18,237 nucleotides of DNA from an uncultured Neomegalonema sp. (GCA_937944035.1 CALDZQ010000247.1:1-18237); one strand, 5' to 3'; positions 7,263 to 14,351 are shown, counted from the stretch's first letter. Program-made: numbers and translations. Notes: generated by a model not told the origin, from the sequence alone.

Positions 7263-7658
7263 ATGGACGCTGCCGGACAGGACGATTACTACAGCGAATT
7301 CGTATCAACCCTCGGCGAGCGGATCACCGTCGCACGGGAGCACGCGGCGCTCAGCGAAGCCGAATTGGCCGCACGCCTTGCGGTGACAACGAAAACACTC
7401 GGTGGATGGGAAAGCGACGGCGCAGAGCCGCGCGCGAATAAACTCGTGACCCTTGCCGGAATAGTGGGTGTCTCACCGACCTGGCTGCTGACAGGCAAAG
7501 GTGAAGGCATCACCGCCCCGGCAGAAGAAAGCTTCGCGCTGGATGACGCCGCTTTATCCGCTCGCCTGACCGAAGAACTGCGCGACGCCGAAGATTTGCA
7601 AAGGCGCTTGGCCAAGCGTATCAAGCGCATCAAGAACGCAATCACAGCAATCGGATAA
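7263..7658 (+). CDS. XRE-family helix-turn-helix transcriptional regulator
   Basis: A 131-residue protein with a Cro/C1-type helix-turn-helix at about residues 15-72: LGERITVAREHAALSEAELAARL, then VTTKTLGGWESDGAEPRANKLVTLAGIVGVSPTWLLTG. The C-terminal third (about 93-128) is a charged helix rich in Arg, Lys and Glu that could serve dimerisation. A strong AAGGGGA precedes the ATG by 5 nt. The gene is followed 9 nt later by sdhE, so the two are probably co-transcribed. The target is unknown; autoregulation of the divergent promoter region would be usual for this family. The nucleotide composition matches its neighbours, with no sign of prophage origin. Confidence 0.88.
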   Translation: MDAAGQDDYYSEFVSTLGERITVAREHAALSEAELAARLAVTTKTLGGWESDGAEPRANKLVTLAGIVGVSPTWLLTGKGEGITAPAEESFALDDAALSARLTEELRDAEDLQRRLAKRIKRIKNAITAIG

Positions 7659-7667
7659 ACAGTCTTC

Positions 7668-7940
7668 ATGGCCGAACCTATCGAGCGCAGCATCCGTCTC
7701 AAACGCCTTAAAATCCGGGCATGGCGACGTGGTATGAAAGAGATGGATCTGATTTTGGGCGGTTATGTTGATCGCCACAGTGAAACGCTATCGGATACGG
7801 ACATCGGGCATCTGGAAACATTGATGGAACGCCCTGACCAATCGCTATTCGCATGGGTATCGGGCGCAACCCCCGCGCCGGCTGACGCTTCGGCCGATGA
7901 AAAGGCTCTGGTTGAAAAATTATACGCTTTTCGTGCATAA
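7668..7940 (+). CDS. sdhE: FAD assembly factor SdhE (succinate dehydrogenase assembly factor 2)
   Basis: SdhE promotes covalent attachment of FAD to the flavoprotein subunit of succinate dehydrogenase. The 90-residue protein has the family length and the RGMKE form of the conserved RGxxE motif (residues 21-25) in RRGMKEMDLILGGYVD. This is followed by the helical bundle pattern LETLMERPDQSLFAWVSG. No strong ribosome site precedes the ATG, which fits translation coupled to the XRE gene 9 nt upstream. The succinate dehydrogenase genes are not in the window. In relatives I recall this gene near recG or mfd, so the XRE partner is less usual. A weak GTGC-ATAA-GCAC hairpin overlaps the stop codon. 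Confidence 0.9.
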   Translation: MAEPIERSIRLKRLKIRAWRRGMKEMDLILGGYVDRHSETLSDTDIGHLETLMERPDQSLFAWVSGATPAPADASADEKALVEKLYAFRA

Positions 7941-7979
7941 GCACTCTTGATTTAGAAGTTAAATTAATCTCCGTTTTAC

Positions 7980-8013
7980 TCAAATACATCACATTGCTTT
8001 TTGAAGCATTTGA
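7980..8013 (+). promoter_or_regulatory. nested inverted repeat in the leader of the MarR-type gene
   Basis: A perfect palindrome TGCTT-TTTG-AAGCA (7995-8008) lies 22 nt before the MarR-type gene. It is flanked by the arms TCAAA (7980-7984) and TTTGA (8009-8013). MarR regulators often bind such palindromes at their own promoter, so this is a candidate autoregulatory operator. A leader hairpin is the alternative. The arms are short. Confidence 0.35.
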
Positions 8014-8030
8014 ATCTGTGAGGAAACGAG

Positions 8031-8549
8031 ATGAGCGTCGCAGCAGCAGCACATCCAGAGCATGAAGAAACCCAAACGCCGGAAAGCAGCAGCTTGCTGG
8101 CGCTCTACACCGACACACTATCCTATATCGAACGCCTACACCGTCTTTTGCTCGATGTTGTCAAAGATGAGTTCGAGCGGCTGGGCGTTATCGACGTGAA
8201 CAGTGTTCAAGCCCTGTTGCTGTACAACATCGGTGATAATGAAGTGACCGCAGGCGAGTTGAAATCGCGTGGCTATTATCAAGGCTCGAATGTTTCTTAC
8301 AACCTCAAAAAACTGGTCGAAGCGGGGTATATCAGCCACGAACGTTGCGCTGTTGACCGTCGTGCCGTGCGGATCAGCCTAACGGAAAAGGGCCGCGAAA
8401 TGCGCCTGATCGTCACAGAGTTGTGGGCGCGTCACGTCGAAACAATCGAAGAAAGTAAGCTTATCAGCACAGAGGGCTTCGCTTGTCTCGAAGATTCCAT
8501 GCGCTTGCTTGAGCGCTTCTGGAGCGACCAGATCCGATATATTTACTGA
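8031..8549 (+). CDS. MarR-family winged-helix regulator, LdtR-like
   Basis: A 172-residue winged-helix regulator. The N-terminal 25 residues are Ala/Glu-rich and probably disordered. A dimerisation helix follows (YTDTLSYIERLHRLLLDVVKDEF). The DNA-binding domain covers about residues 55-125: VNSVQALLLYNIGDNEVTAGEL, the recognition-helix region SNVSYNLKKLVEAGYI, and the wing ending in RRAVRISLTEKG. The wording closely resembles LdtR of Rhizobiales and Liberibacter, which controls L,D-transpeptidase and stress genes; that assignment is from memory and is less certain than the MarR call. AGGA (8021-8024) lies 6 nt before the ATG. The next gene is rodZ, a cell-shape factor, 272 nt downstream, so an envelope role is plausible. 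A nested palindrome precedes it. Confidence 0.82.
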   Translation: MSVAAAAHPEHEETQTPESSSLLALYTDTLSYIERLHRLLLDVVKDEFERLGVIDVNSVQALLLYNIGDNEVTAGELKSRGYYQGSNVSYNLKKLVEAGYISHERCAVDRRAVRISLTEKGREMRLIVTELWARHVETIEESKLISTEGFACLEDSMRLLERFWSDQIRYIY

Positions 8550-8570
8550 TACTGCGCCATAACAATACAG

Positions 8571-8634
8571 CCCCCCGGTCACGCAATTTTATCGTGGCAT
8601 TCAGTCTCTGAATAAGACATTATTCGTCCGGGGG
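8571..8634 (+). other. structured intergenic element between the MarR-type gene and rodZ
   Basis: An outer perfect 7-bp stem, CCCCCGG (8572-8578) with CCGGGGG (8628-8634), encloses a CACG/CGTG hairpin (8580-8583 with 8593-8596). It also encloses two mutually exclusive hairpins, ATTCAG-TCT-CTGAAT (8599-8613) and GAATAA-GACA-TTATTC (8610-8625). No U-run follows, so it is not an ordinary terminator. It lies upstream of the proposed rodZ promoter, so it may be the 3' end of the MarR transcript or a separate small RNA. The rest of the 272-nt gap (8550-8821) holds a GGATG-TGATG-CATCC hairpin (8718-8732) and no credible gene. Confidence 0.4.
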
Positions 8635-8766
8635 CGAAGTCGATTCGTAAATCTTGTGAGGCTTTGACGCTACATCACCTAAAAACAAATTTCCGTATTC
8701 TGTGATCCGTATGCTTTGGATGTGATGCATCCGCAGCGGGGCAAAGGATGATTGAACCTTGTGAAA

Positions 8767-8796
8767 TTGTGGCGTACTGTGTCGGAAAAATAATAC
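8767..8796 (+). promoter_or_regulatory. candidate rodZ promoter
   Basis: TTGTGG (8767-8772) and TAATAC (8791-8796) are spaced by 18 nt, placing the transcription start near 8803 and leaving a leader of only about 20 nt. No good ribosome site is visible before either candidate ATG (8822 or 8828). Confidence 0.35.
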
Positions 8797-8821
8797 CCTG
8801 ATTTGGGCAACCGTCGCGAGC

Positions 8822-10105
8822 ATGTATATGACGGCATTTCGAAGTGTTACTTCGTTGAACTATGAGGACGCGGCGGTTTCGCTGGGCGATGAACTGCGCG
8901 CGGCCCGTGCCTCGCGCGGTTTGTCCGTCGATCAGATCGAGGAAGACCTTCGCATCAAGGCCAAATATATCGAGAGCATCGAGAATTGCGATCTCTCCAC
9001 GCTACCCGGCAAGGTCTATGTAGACGGCTTCATCAAAAACTACGCGTCCTATCTGAACCTCGATCCTGATGAGATTCTCAGGCGTTTCGATGAGGAAAGC
9101 GGTTTCACCTCTCCGAAGTCCAAGAAAAAAGCGCGGCAGCACAACAGCGCGGTTTCAGGATCAACACCCGACCCGCTTGCGGGATTCACCCCGCGTAAAA
9201 GCGTGAGTAAAGATCAGGGCGGCATCGGGCGGCTGTTGTTTTCGCTATGGCCGATTGTTGCCCTCATCGGTATCGCGTTCGCTGTCTGGTTCGGGATCAA
9301 AGCGGCGCGCGATGCTGGAATGATCCCCGAAAACTTGAGCGTTATCAGCGCGGCGGACGAAGAACAGCCGATCTTTGAAGCAAATATCTCAGACGATGCC
9401 GTCAACGGCGACAATTCTCGCCGTACAATCGAGCGGCCCGCTGATCTCGCATACGCCAAACTCGGCACACCGCCTTATTGGGATGTGGAAACCGACCAAC
9501 CCCCGGCGGACGGCCCCGTTTCGATGATCGATTCGCAGCGATCAGGTCTATTCCCGCCAACAGGCGCACAATCCACGGCCGCGAATGCCGCCACCGCGCA
9601 ACCGGAATCCGGTGCGCAGTTTCCGGGTATCAGCGGTTTCGACGAAACCGGATTGGCCGAAACCGGCTTGACGGGTAACAGCGTAACAATCGCTGCCGAG
9701 ACACGGGCCGCGCTCGAATCAGTTCCTGTGGAAATCGCTTCCACTGACCCTTCGTCCTTTGAAGGCGCGATCTTCGGCTCTGAGGACGGCTTGGAGGAGA
9801 GTGCCGCACCCTCCGACGCGCCAATGCGCGAATTCGCCCTCTTTGCAACACAGGAAACATGGATCGAAGTGAAGGCCGCTTCGGGGCGGGTCCGCTTCTC
9901 CGGCATTCTTGCGCCGGGCGATACCTACGACATTCCGGGCGAGGAAGGTCTGCTCCTGAAGGTGGGCAATGCTGGTGGTTTGATGGCCGAAGTGCAAGGC
10001 GCGCAGCTTGGGCCTTTTGGTCCGAACGGATCGGTTATGCGCAATATTGATCTTCAGAAGACCGCCATCCTTGACCGCCTGAAAGACGCTTCCTCCACGC
10101 AATAG
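8822..10105 (+). CDS. rodZ: RodZ-like cell-shape protein (HTH_25, one membrane segment, DUF4115)
   Basis: RodZ links the MreB cytoskeleton to the elongation machinery at the inner membrane. The 427-residue protein has the family layout. A cytoplasmic helix-turn-helix (about 20-95: LGDELRAARASRGLSVDQIEEDL, KYIESIENCDLSTLPGKVYVDGFIKNYA) is followed by a basic juxtamembrane stretch (KSKKKARQ). One membrane segment follows (about 139-160, LLFSLWPIVALIGIAFAVWFGI). A long acidic, Pro/Ala/Ser-rich periplasmic linker (about 165-335) leads to a DUF4115 beta domain (about 337-410, ETWIEVKAASGRVRFSGILAPGDTYDIP). The linker is longer than the folded domains and of low complexity. The gene is followed by ispG, a neighbour pair also known from E. 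coli. The start at 8822 or 8828 is not decided by a ribosome site. Confidence 0.88.
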   Translation: MYMTAFRSVTSLNYEDAAVSLGDELRAARASRGLSVDQIEEDLRIKAKYIESIENCDLSTLPGKVYVDGFIKNYASYLNLDPDEILRRFDEESGFTSPKSKKKARQHNSAVSGSTPDPLAGFTPRKSVSKDQGGIGRLLFSLWPIVALIGIAFAVWFGIKAARDAGMIPENLSVISAADEEQPIFEANISDDAVNGDNSRRTIERPADLAYAKLGTPPYWDVETDQPPADGPVSMIDSQRSGLFPPTGAQSTAANAATAQPESGAQFPGISGFDETGLAETGLTGNSVTIAAETRAALESVPVEIASTDPSSFEGAIFGSEDGLEESAAPSDAPMREFALFATQETWIEVKAASGRVRFSGILAPGDTYDIPGEEGLLLKVGNAGGLMAEVQGAQLGPFGPNGSVMRNIDLQKTAILDRLKDASSTQ

Positions 10106-10224
10106 TCGTGCAGTTCTTACATAAATTCAGTAAACCGCTTTTGACACAGCCGGATAATCCGTGTTTGGCTGTCCCCATCGATGCGTGACGATAAGCGCAT
10201 GATCCCAGACGAAAGGGAATGCTG

Positions 10225-11346
10225 ATGAGCATCCGTCCGTGGCGCGATATAATCCGTCGTAAAAGCCGTCAGATCATGGTCGGCAATGTTCCTGTTGGCG
10301 GTGATGCACCGATTGCGGTGCAAACCATGACCAACACCCTCACATCCGATGCGAAAGCCACGATTGAGCAGGTCAATCAATGCGCCGAAGCGGGCGCAGA
10401 CATCGTGCGCATCTCCTGCCCCGATGAAGCATCCACCGCCGCCCTGCACGAGATCGTGCGCGAAACCACGGTTCCCATCGTTGCCGACATCCATTTCCAC
10501 TACAAACGCGCCATCGAAGCGGCGGAGGCGGGCGCGGCCTGCCTGCGCATCAACCCCGGCAATATCGGCTCGGCCGAGCGTGTGCGGGAGGTGGTCAAAG
10601 CGGCCAAGGATCACGGCTGCTCGATGCGCATCGGGGTGAACGGCGGCTCGCTTGAGCGGCATCTGCTGGAAAAATACGCCGAGCCTTGCCCGGATGCGAT
10701 GGTCGAAAGCGCATTGGAACACGCGCGTATCCTTGAAGATAACGACTTCCGCGAGTTCAAGATCAGCGTCAAAGCCTCCGATATTTTCATGACCGCCGCA
10801 GCCTACACGGCGCTGGCCGATGCCTGCGATTATCCGCTGCATTTGGGCGTGACAGAGGCCGGTGGTGCGATCTCCGGCTCGGTCAAATCCGCGATCGGCA
10901 TGGGCAGTCTGCTATGGGCGGGCATCGGCGATACAATCCGCGTGTCGCTGTCGGCTGATCCGGTTGAGGAGGTCAAGATCGGGTTTGAGATCCTTAAATC
11001 CCTGAACCTGCGCCATCGCGGCGTGACCATTATCTCCTGCCCTTCCTGCGCGCGGCAGGGTTTTGACGTAATCAAGACCGTGCAAATCCTCGAAGAAAAG
11101 CTCGCGCATATCAACACGCCACTGACGCTGTCGATCATCGGCTGTGTCGTGAACGGTCCCGGCGAGGCACGGGAGACCGATATCGGCTTCACAGGCGGCG
11201 GCGCGGGGTCCGGTATGGTCTACATCTCAGGTCTGCAAGATCATAAGATCGAGAATGGAAAGATGGTCGATCACATCGTCGGCCTCGTCGAACAAAAAGC
11301 CGTCGAGTTCGAAGCGGCACAAAACGACGAGACTGAGGCGGCGTGA
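10225..11346 (+). CDS. ispG: 4-hydroxy-3-methylbut-2-en-1-yl diphosphate synthase (IspG/GcpE)
   Basis: IspG is a [4Fe-4S] enzyme of the MEP isoprenoid pathway that converts methylerythritol cyclodiphosphate to HMBPP in the cytoplasm. The protein has 373 residues from ATG 10225. It shows the TIM-barrel part (VGGDAPIAVQTMTNT, VPIVADIHFHYKRAI, CLRINPGNIG, MRIGVNGGSL) and the cluster-binding residues C272 and C275 (SCPSCARQGFD), C307 and E314 (GCVVNGPGEA), nearly the E. coli spacing. It is the short bacterial form without the plant/Chlamydia insert. ATG 10225 is preferred over 10219 because AAAGGGA ends 6 nt before it. Upstream, 10145-10171 holds a nested inverted repeat (ACAGCC...GGCTGT enclosing GGATAATCC). 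Its stop overlaps the next gene by 4 nt. Confidence 0.97.
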   Translation: MSIRPWRDIIRRKSRQIMVGNVPVGGDAPIAVQTMTNTLTSDAKATIEQVNQCAEAGADIVRISCPDEASTAALHEIVRETTVPIVADIHFHYKRAIEAAEAGAACLRINPGNIGSAERVREVVKAAKDHGCSMRIGVNGGSLERHLLEKYAEPCPDAMVESALEHARILEDNDFREFKISVKASDIFMTAAAYTALADACDYPLHLGVTEAGGAISGSVKSAIGMGSLLWAGIGDTIRVSLSADPVEEVKIGFEILKSLNLRHRGVTIISCPSCARQGFDVIKTVQILEEKLAHINTPLTLSIIGCVVNGPGEARETDIGFTGGGAGSGMVYISGLQDHKIENGKMVDHIVGLVEQKAVEFEAAQNDETEAA

Positions 11347-11921
11347 CGCTTTCGATACGCCGCGCGGCCCGCGAAGACGCCCCTACCCTCGCCGTCATCG
11401 AGCTACTGACCGCACCGGAATTTGCAACGTTTCTGCTCGAAGATTTGTTCGAGGGCACGTCAGTCGGCGCATCACTGTCCGCAATTTACCGTCGCGGCGG
11501 GACAGATTCATACGAATGGTCATGGATCGCCAACCGTGACGGCGACGATGTCGGGGCCATCGGTGCGTATCCGGTCTCGCTGGTACAAGCCTCCAGTGAC
11601 ACAGGCGAAGCCGCCGACCGCCTCGCGTATTTCGACGGTATCCGTGGCAAAATGCGGAGCGATGCGTTTCATATCAGCCGCCTCGGCGTGTTGGAGCCAT
11701 TCCGCCGCATGGGCATCGCGCGGCAGTTGATTGATACCGCGTGCGCCAGCGCGGGCGCGCATGGCGAAACCCGTGTGACGCTGTTCGTGTGGGAAGACAA
11801 CGCGGAAGCGGTCGGCCTTTACAATGCGCTAGGATTTGAACAGATCGACTCCGTCGTCATCCCCGCACACCCGCGCATGTTACGGCACGGGCGCTCGCTT
11901 TTGATGAGCCGTGCTCTTTAG
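11343..11921 (+). CDS. GNAT-family N-acetyltransferase
   Basis: A 192-residue acyl-CoA-dependent transferase of the GNAT fold with unknown substrate. The acetyl-CoA-binding motif reads HISRLGVLEPFRRMGIARQLIDTAC (about 110-134), where RRMGIA is the pyrophosphate-binding loop. It is followed by a strand and helix LFVWEDNAEAVGLYNALGFEQ (about 148-167), typical of the family. It starts with GTG inside the ispG stop (GTGA overlap), with GAGG 4 nt upstream, so it is very probably translated by coupling to ispG. The coupling need not mean a role in isoprenoid synthesis. No membrane segment or signal peptide is visible. Confidence 0.85.
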   Translation: MTLSIRRAAREDAPTLAVIELLTAPEFATFLLEDLFEGTSVGASLSAIYRRGGTDSYEWSWIANRDGDDVGAIGAYPVSLVQASSDTGEAADRLAYFDGIRGKMRSDAFHISRLGVLEPFRRMGIARQLIDTACASAGAHGETRVTLFVWEDNAEAVGLYNALGFEQIDSVVIPAHPRMLRHGRSLLMSRAL

Positions 11922-11929
11922 AGTCACCT

Positions 11930-12003
11930 GCGATCAAGTTGAGCCATAAAGCGTCAGAATTCACATCGTTATTGGCAGGAAAATTCTGACTCAAGTTGAT
12001 CGC
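11930..12003. repeat. large imperfect intergenic palindrome (two nested stems)
   Basis: Outer arms 11930-11942 and 11991-12003 pair over 13 positions with one G/G mismatch. Inner arms GTCAGAATT (11953-11961) and AATTCTGAC (11982-11990) pair perfectly over 9 bp, with a 20-nt loop and a 10-nt bulge on one side. TCAAGTTGA also occurs as a direct repeat (11934-11942 and 11991-11999), and GAGTCA/TGACTC (11921-11926, 11987-11992) offers an alternative pairing. It fills the 89-nt gap between two convergent genes. Lack of U-runs argues against a classic terminator; a repetitive extragenic palindrome or a processing signal is more likely. Confidence 0.7.
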
Positions 12004-12010
12004 GAATGAT

Positions 12011-12622
12011 TCAAACACCCATCACAATATCAAATGTGCCCACACCTGTTGAGAAATCCACAGTCGCGGCCCGCTGACGCGCTTCACTGCCCAGCGACGC
12101 ATAGAGGAAATCGCGGGTATTGTCGGTGGCATCACCTTCAAAATACATCTGCATCGGCGTTTTCTCGAAACCTTGCCCGGCCACATAGAAATGCAAATGC
12201 CGCGTGCGTCCGGTGTAGAGGCCCGGCTTGATGGTGCGGAAGCGATAATTCCCCGCCGCATCGGTCCGCACAACGCCATAGCCCTGAAAATTCGGGTCAA
12301 GCGGGGCGGCCGATTGATCGCGGCTATGCGCGTAACGGCCATAGGCATTCGCCTGCCAAAGTTCGACAACTGAGTCAGCGAGCGGACGGCCATCGGCCCC
12401 CAGAACACGCCCCTGAATCTCGATCACCTCACCAGCCGCCTCTTGCCCGCCGCCGATCCGCACCAAATCAAAATCGCTGTCTGCGGGCAAGCGATCCGGG
12501 AAAAACGGTCCCGGTGTCTGTGCCGGCGTAACGGTCAGCGCGTTCGCGACGCTGCTGGCCCCGGCCGCCAGAATCCCCGCACCAGCACCCGCAACAAGTT
12601 TCCTGCGTGAAATCATATCCAT
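12011..12622 (-). CDS. exported intradiol ring-cleavage dioxygenase (protocatechuate 3,4-dioxygenase-like)
   Basis: A 203-residue non-haem Fe(III) dioxygenase of the family that opens catechol or protocatechuate rings between the two hydroxyls. The iron ligands can be read by comparison with PcaH: Y97 (ANAYGRYAH), Y136 (IKPGLYTGRT), and H142 and H144 (RHLHFYV). The beta-sandwich pattern DGRPLADSVVELWQANAYGRYAHS and NYRFRTIKPG is clear. The N-terminus MDMISRRKLVAGAGAGILAAG followed by ASSVANA is a twin-arginine signal, so the folded protein is probably exported to the periplasm. The GGGGTGA before ATG 12622 may serve this ATG or ATG 12616. There is no PcaG partner or downstream pathway gene, so the substrate is unknown and a pathway role in protocatechuate degradation is not supported. 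Confidence 0.88.
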   Translation of the reverse strand: MDMISRRKLVAGAGAGILAAGASSVANALTVTPAQTPGPFFPDRLPADSDFDLVRIGGGQEAAGEVIEIQGRVLGADGRPLADSVVELWQANAYGRYAHSRDQSAAPLDPNFQGYGVVRTDAAGNYRFRTIKPGLYTGRTRHLHFYVAGQGFEKTPMQMYFEGDATDNTRDFLYASLGSEARQRAATVDFSTGVGTFDIVMGV

Positions 12623-12695
12623 TCACCCCGTTTTTCAACAATCAGCATGACTATAAATGTGGCGATGTAAGGATGTGGCCAATCAACGCTTCGTG

Positions 12696-12725
12696 TTCGC
12701 AATTACAAAAAAGGGGTGTTATAGT
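12696..12725 (+). promoter_or_regulatory. candidate extended -10 promoter of the TPR gene
   Basis: TATAGT (12720-12725) is preceded by TG-n (12717-12719), an extended -10. A weak TTCGCA (12696-12701) lies 18 nt upstream. The leader would be about 37 nt. On the opposite strand a second TATAGT (complement of 12650-12655) could serve the divergent dioxygenase gene. The gap also carries ATGTGGC as a direct repeat (12657-12663 and 12674-12680). Confidence 0.4.
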
Positions 12726-12768
12726 TGGAACATAGAGGGGCCGTATTTTGAGTCTTCAGGAGTGTTTG

Positions 12769-13599
12769 ATGCGCCTATTGTTAGTCCCAGTTTTGGCAGC
12801 TTTTTCAGCGATGTCGATTGCCGGTCCGGCACTGTCGCAAGTTTCGCGCAATATCGACCAGTGTCAGGCGTCTGATGCGACGATTGACCAGCTGATCGTC
12901 CATTGCACCGTCGCGATTAAAAGCGGAAAGCTGACGCCGCAGCAGGAGGCACGGGCCTTTCTGAACCGGGGCGTCGCCTTCTTCGAGCGCGACCAATACA
13001 CACTCGCAATCCGCGATTATGATCTCGCGCTAGAGCGTGATCCCCGACTGCCGATAGCTTATGTCAACAAAGCGAACACATATATCCGTATGGGCGACCT
13101 GAACCGTGCGGTGATGGAATATGACCGCGCGATTTCGCTGCAACCCAATGATACCCAAGCGCTGATCGGGCGCGGAGGGGCGTTGATTCAGCTACAGCGC
13201 TATCAGGAAGCGGTACAAACCTTCACCCGCGCCATCAATATCGATTCCGAAGACCCATCCGCCTACTTCAACCGTGCTCTGGCGAGCTTACGGCAAGGAA
13301 ACGCACAATCGGCAGTTTTGGATCTGGACCGCGTGATTTTGCTCTCGCCGGAGGATGCGGAGGCCTATGTCAGCCGCTCGCGCGCGAAGCAAGCCGCAGG
13401 CGATTTGAACGGCGCGTATCAAGACCTGACACAGGCGATCCAGATCGATTCGGCTTATTCTTACGCCTATTTCCGTCGCGGAAGATTGTTGTATGAGGAC
13501 GGCCGTAAGCAGCAGGCGCGCGATGATCTCGCCACAGCATATCAGCTGGGCCTCGATCACCCGTGGTTGGCGGAATATATTGCCGGCTTAGGGAACTAA
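12769..13599 (+). CDS. secreted tetratricopeptide-repeat protein
   Basis: A 276-residue protein with a cleavable signal peptide (MRLLLVPVLAAFSAMSIAGPALSQ) and then six consecutive 34-residue TPR units covering about residues 61-264. The units begin ARAFLNRG, PIAYVNKA, TQALIGRG, PSAYFNRA, AEAYVSRS and SYAYFRRG. TPR arrays bind other proteins, so a periplasmic scaffold or assembly role is likely, but no partner can be named. The start is fixed by AGGAG (12758-12762), 6 nt before ATG 12769; an upstream TTG at 12748 lacks a ribosome site. Two cysteines (C32 and C46) follow the signal peptide and could form a disulfide. It overlaps the convergent LysE gene by 12 bp at the 3' ends. Confidence 0.88.
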   Translation: MRLLLVPVLAAFSAMSIAGPALSQVSRNIDQCQASDATIDQLIVHCTVAIKSGKLTPQQEARAFLNRGVAFFERDQYTLAIRDYDLALERDPRLPIAYVNKANTYIRMGDLNRAVMEYDRAISLQPNDTQALIGRGGALIQLQRYQEAVQTFTRAINIDSEDPSAYFNRALASLRQGNAQSAVLDLDRVILLSPEDAEAYVSRSRAKQAAGDLNGAYQDLTQAIQIDSAYSYAYFRRGRLLYEDGRKQQARDDLATAYQLGLDHPWLAEYIAGLGN

Positions 13600-14181
13600 A
13601 ACCGGATATAGCGACGCGACCAGCAATGCGGCCATGATCCAGTTGAATGCGCGCAAGCGTGACGGCGTGGTCAGGAAGCGCCGCATTTGCTGGCCCAATG
13701 TTACCCAAGCGGCGACACATGGCAGGTTTACGGCCCCGAAAATCGCCGCGACGAGGATGATCCCGGCGACCGATTGAGAGGGTTCGTAAACGCTGACCGC
13801 CGTAAGCGCCATCGCCCACGCTTTTGGATTAACCCATTGAAACAGCGCCGCCTGAATGAATGTGAACGGCGTTCCCGCTTGCGCTTGCGCCTTTGGCGGG
13901 GCGGCGTTGGCGATTTTCCAGGCGAGGTAGAGCAGGTAGAGAACACTGAATATCTTCAGCGCGACATACGTGACCGGAAAAGCCTCGAACAACTGAACAA
14001 GGCCAAGCCCCACCAGCACAACCATGACGACGAAACCACCCGCCACACCCAACAAATGCGGGACAGTCCGGCGAAATCCGAAATTCGCCCCCGACGCCAT
14101 CAGCATAAGGTTATTCGGCCCCGGCGTGATCGAGCTGACAAAGCAGAAAGCGAACAAGGCGATGAGGGTGTCATAAGTCAT
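13588..14181 (-). CDS. LysE/RhtB-family amino-acid exporter
   Basis: A 197-residue inner-membrane protein with about six hydrophobic segments (roughly 3-22, 40-62, 68-90, 108-130, 138-162 and 170-194). It shows the family motif SSITPGPNNLMLMASGANFGFRRT (17-40) and the mid-protein FQWVNPKAWAMAL (114-126). Members export amino acids, homoserine lactones or related metabolites; the substrate here is unknown. An AAGGGATG stretch lies shortly before the ATG. Downstream it overlaps the secreted TPR gene by 12 bp. Upstream is a palindrome-rich noncoding stretch that must hold its promoter. No dedicated regulator of the LysG type is beside it. Confidence 0.92.
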   Translation of the reverse strand: MTYDTLIALFAFCFVSSITPGPNNLMLMASGANFGFRRTVPHLLGVAGGFVVMVVLVGLGLVQLFEAFPVTYVALKIFSVLYLLYLAWKIANAAPPKAQAQAGTPFTFIQAALFQWVNPKAWAMALTAVSVYEPSQSVAGIILVAAIFGAVNLPCVAAWVTLGQQMRRFLTTPSRLRAFNWIMAALLVASLYPVLVP

Positions 14182-14196
14182 ACGACATCCCTTAGA

Positions 14197-14240
14197 GCGA
14201 TTTCGAGCAAGGTGGAAACACTTTGCGGCTCGGAAATCGC
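14197..14240. repeat. REP-like palindrome with GAAA tetraloop upstream of the LysE-type gene
   Basis: Arms GCGATTTCGAGC (14197-14208) and GCTCGGAAATCGC (14228-14240) pair with a single bulged G. The inner arms AAGGTG (14209-14214) and CACTTT (14219-14224) pair with one wobble around a GAAA loop. The AGAGCGATTTC...GAAATCGC form resembles short extragenic palindromes I recall as abundant in Rhizobiales and related genomes. It lies 16 nt upstream of the LysE start codon, so it could also affect that gene's translation. Confidence 0.65.
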
Positions 14241-14326
14241 GAAAAAAGACTGCTGCGTTGTGCGTGATTCAAGAATTTCGCAGAACGCTGTAGGCCGCGC
14301 ACGCTCCCGCCCGCCTGACAAAGGAG

Positions 14327-14351
14327 CGGCGGCGCAAACGTAGCGCCGCCG
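14327..14351 (+). terminator. perfect GC-rich hairpin in the tadA-lysE gap, possible terminator
   Basis: CGGCGGCGC (14327-14335) and GCGCCGCCG (14343-14351) pair perfectly over 9 bp around a 7-nt loop and are followed by TTTAAG on the plus strand. No plus-strand gene ends nearby; the nearest ends at 13599. It could therefore terminate an unannotated small transcript or simply be an extragenic palindrome. The surrounding 14182-14479 contains no credible gene; the only long frame spans the palindromes. Confidence 0.35.

Noticed and set aside
8620..8823. 67-codon minus-strand open frame upstream of rodZ
   Set aside because: It overlaps the structured element and the proposed rodZ promoter; there is no ribosome site and no family resemblance.
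10117..10842. 241-codon minus-strand open frame antisense to ispG
   Set aside because: The ispG frame has all its cluster ligands; the antisense frame shows no family features.
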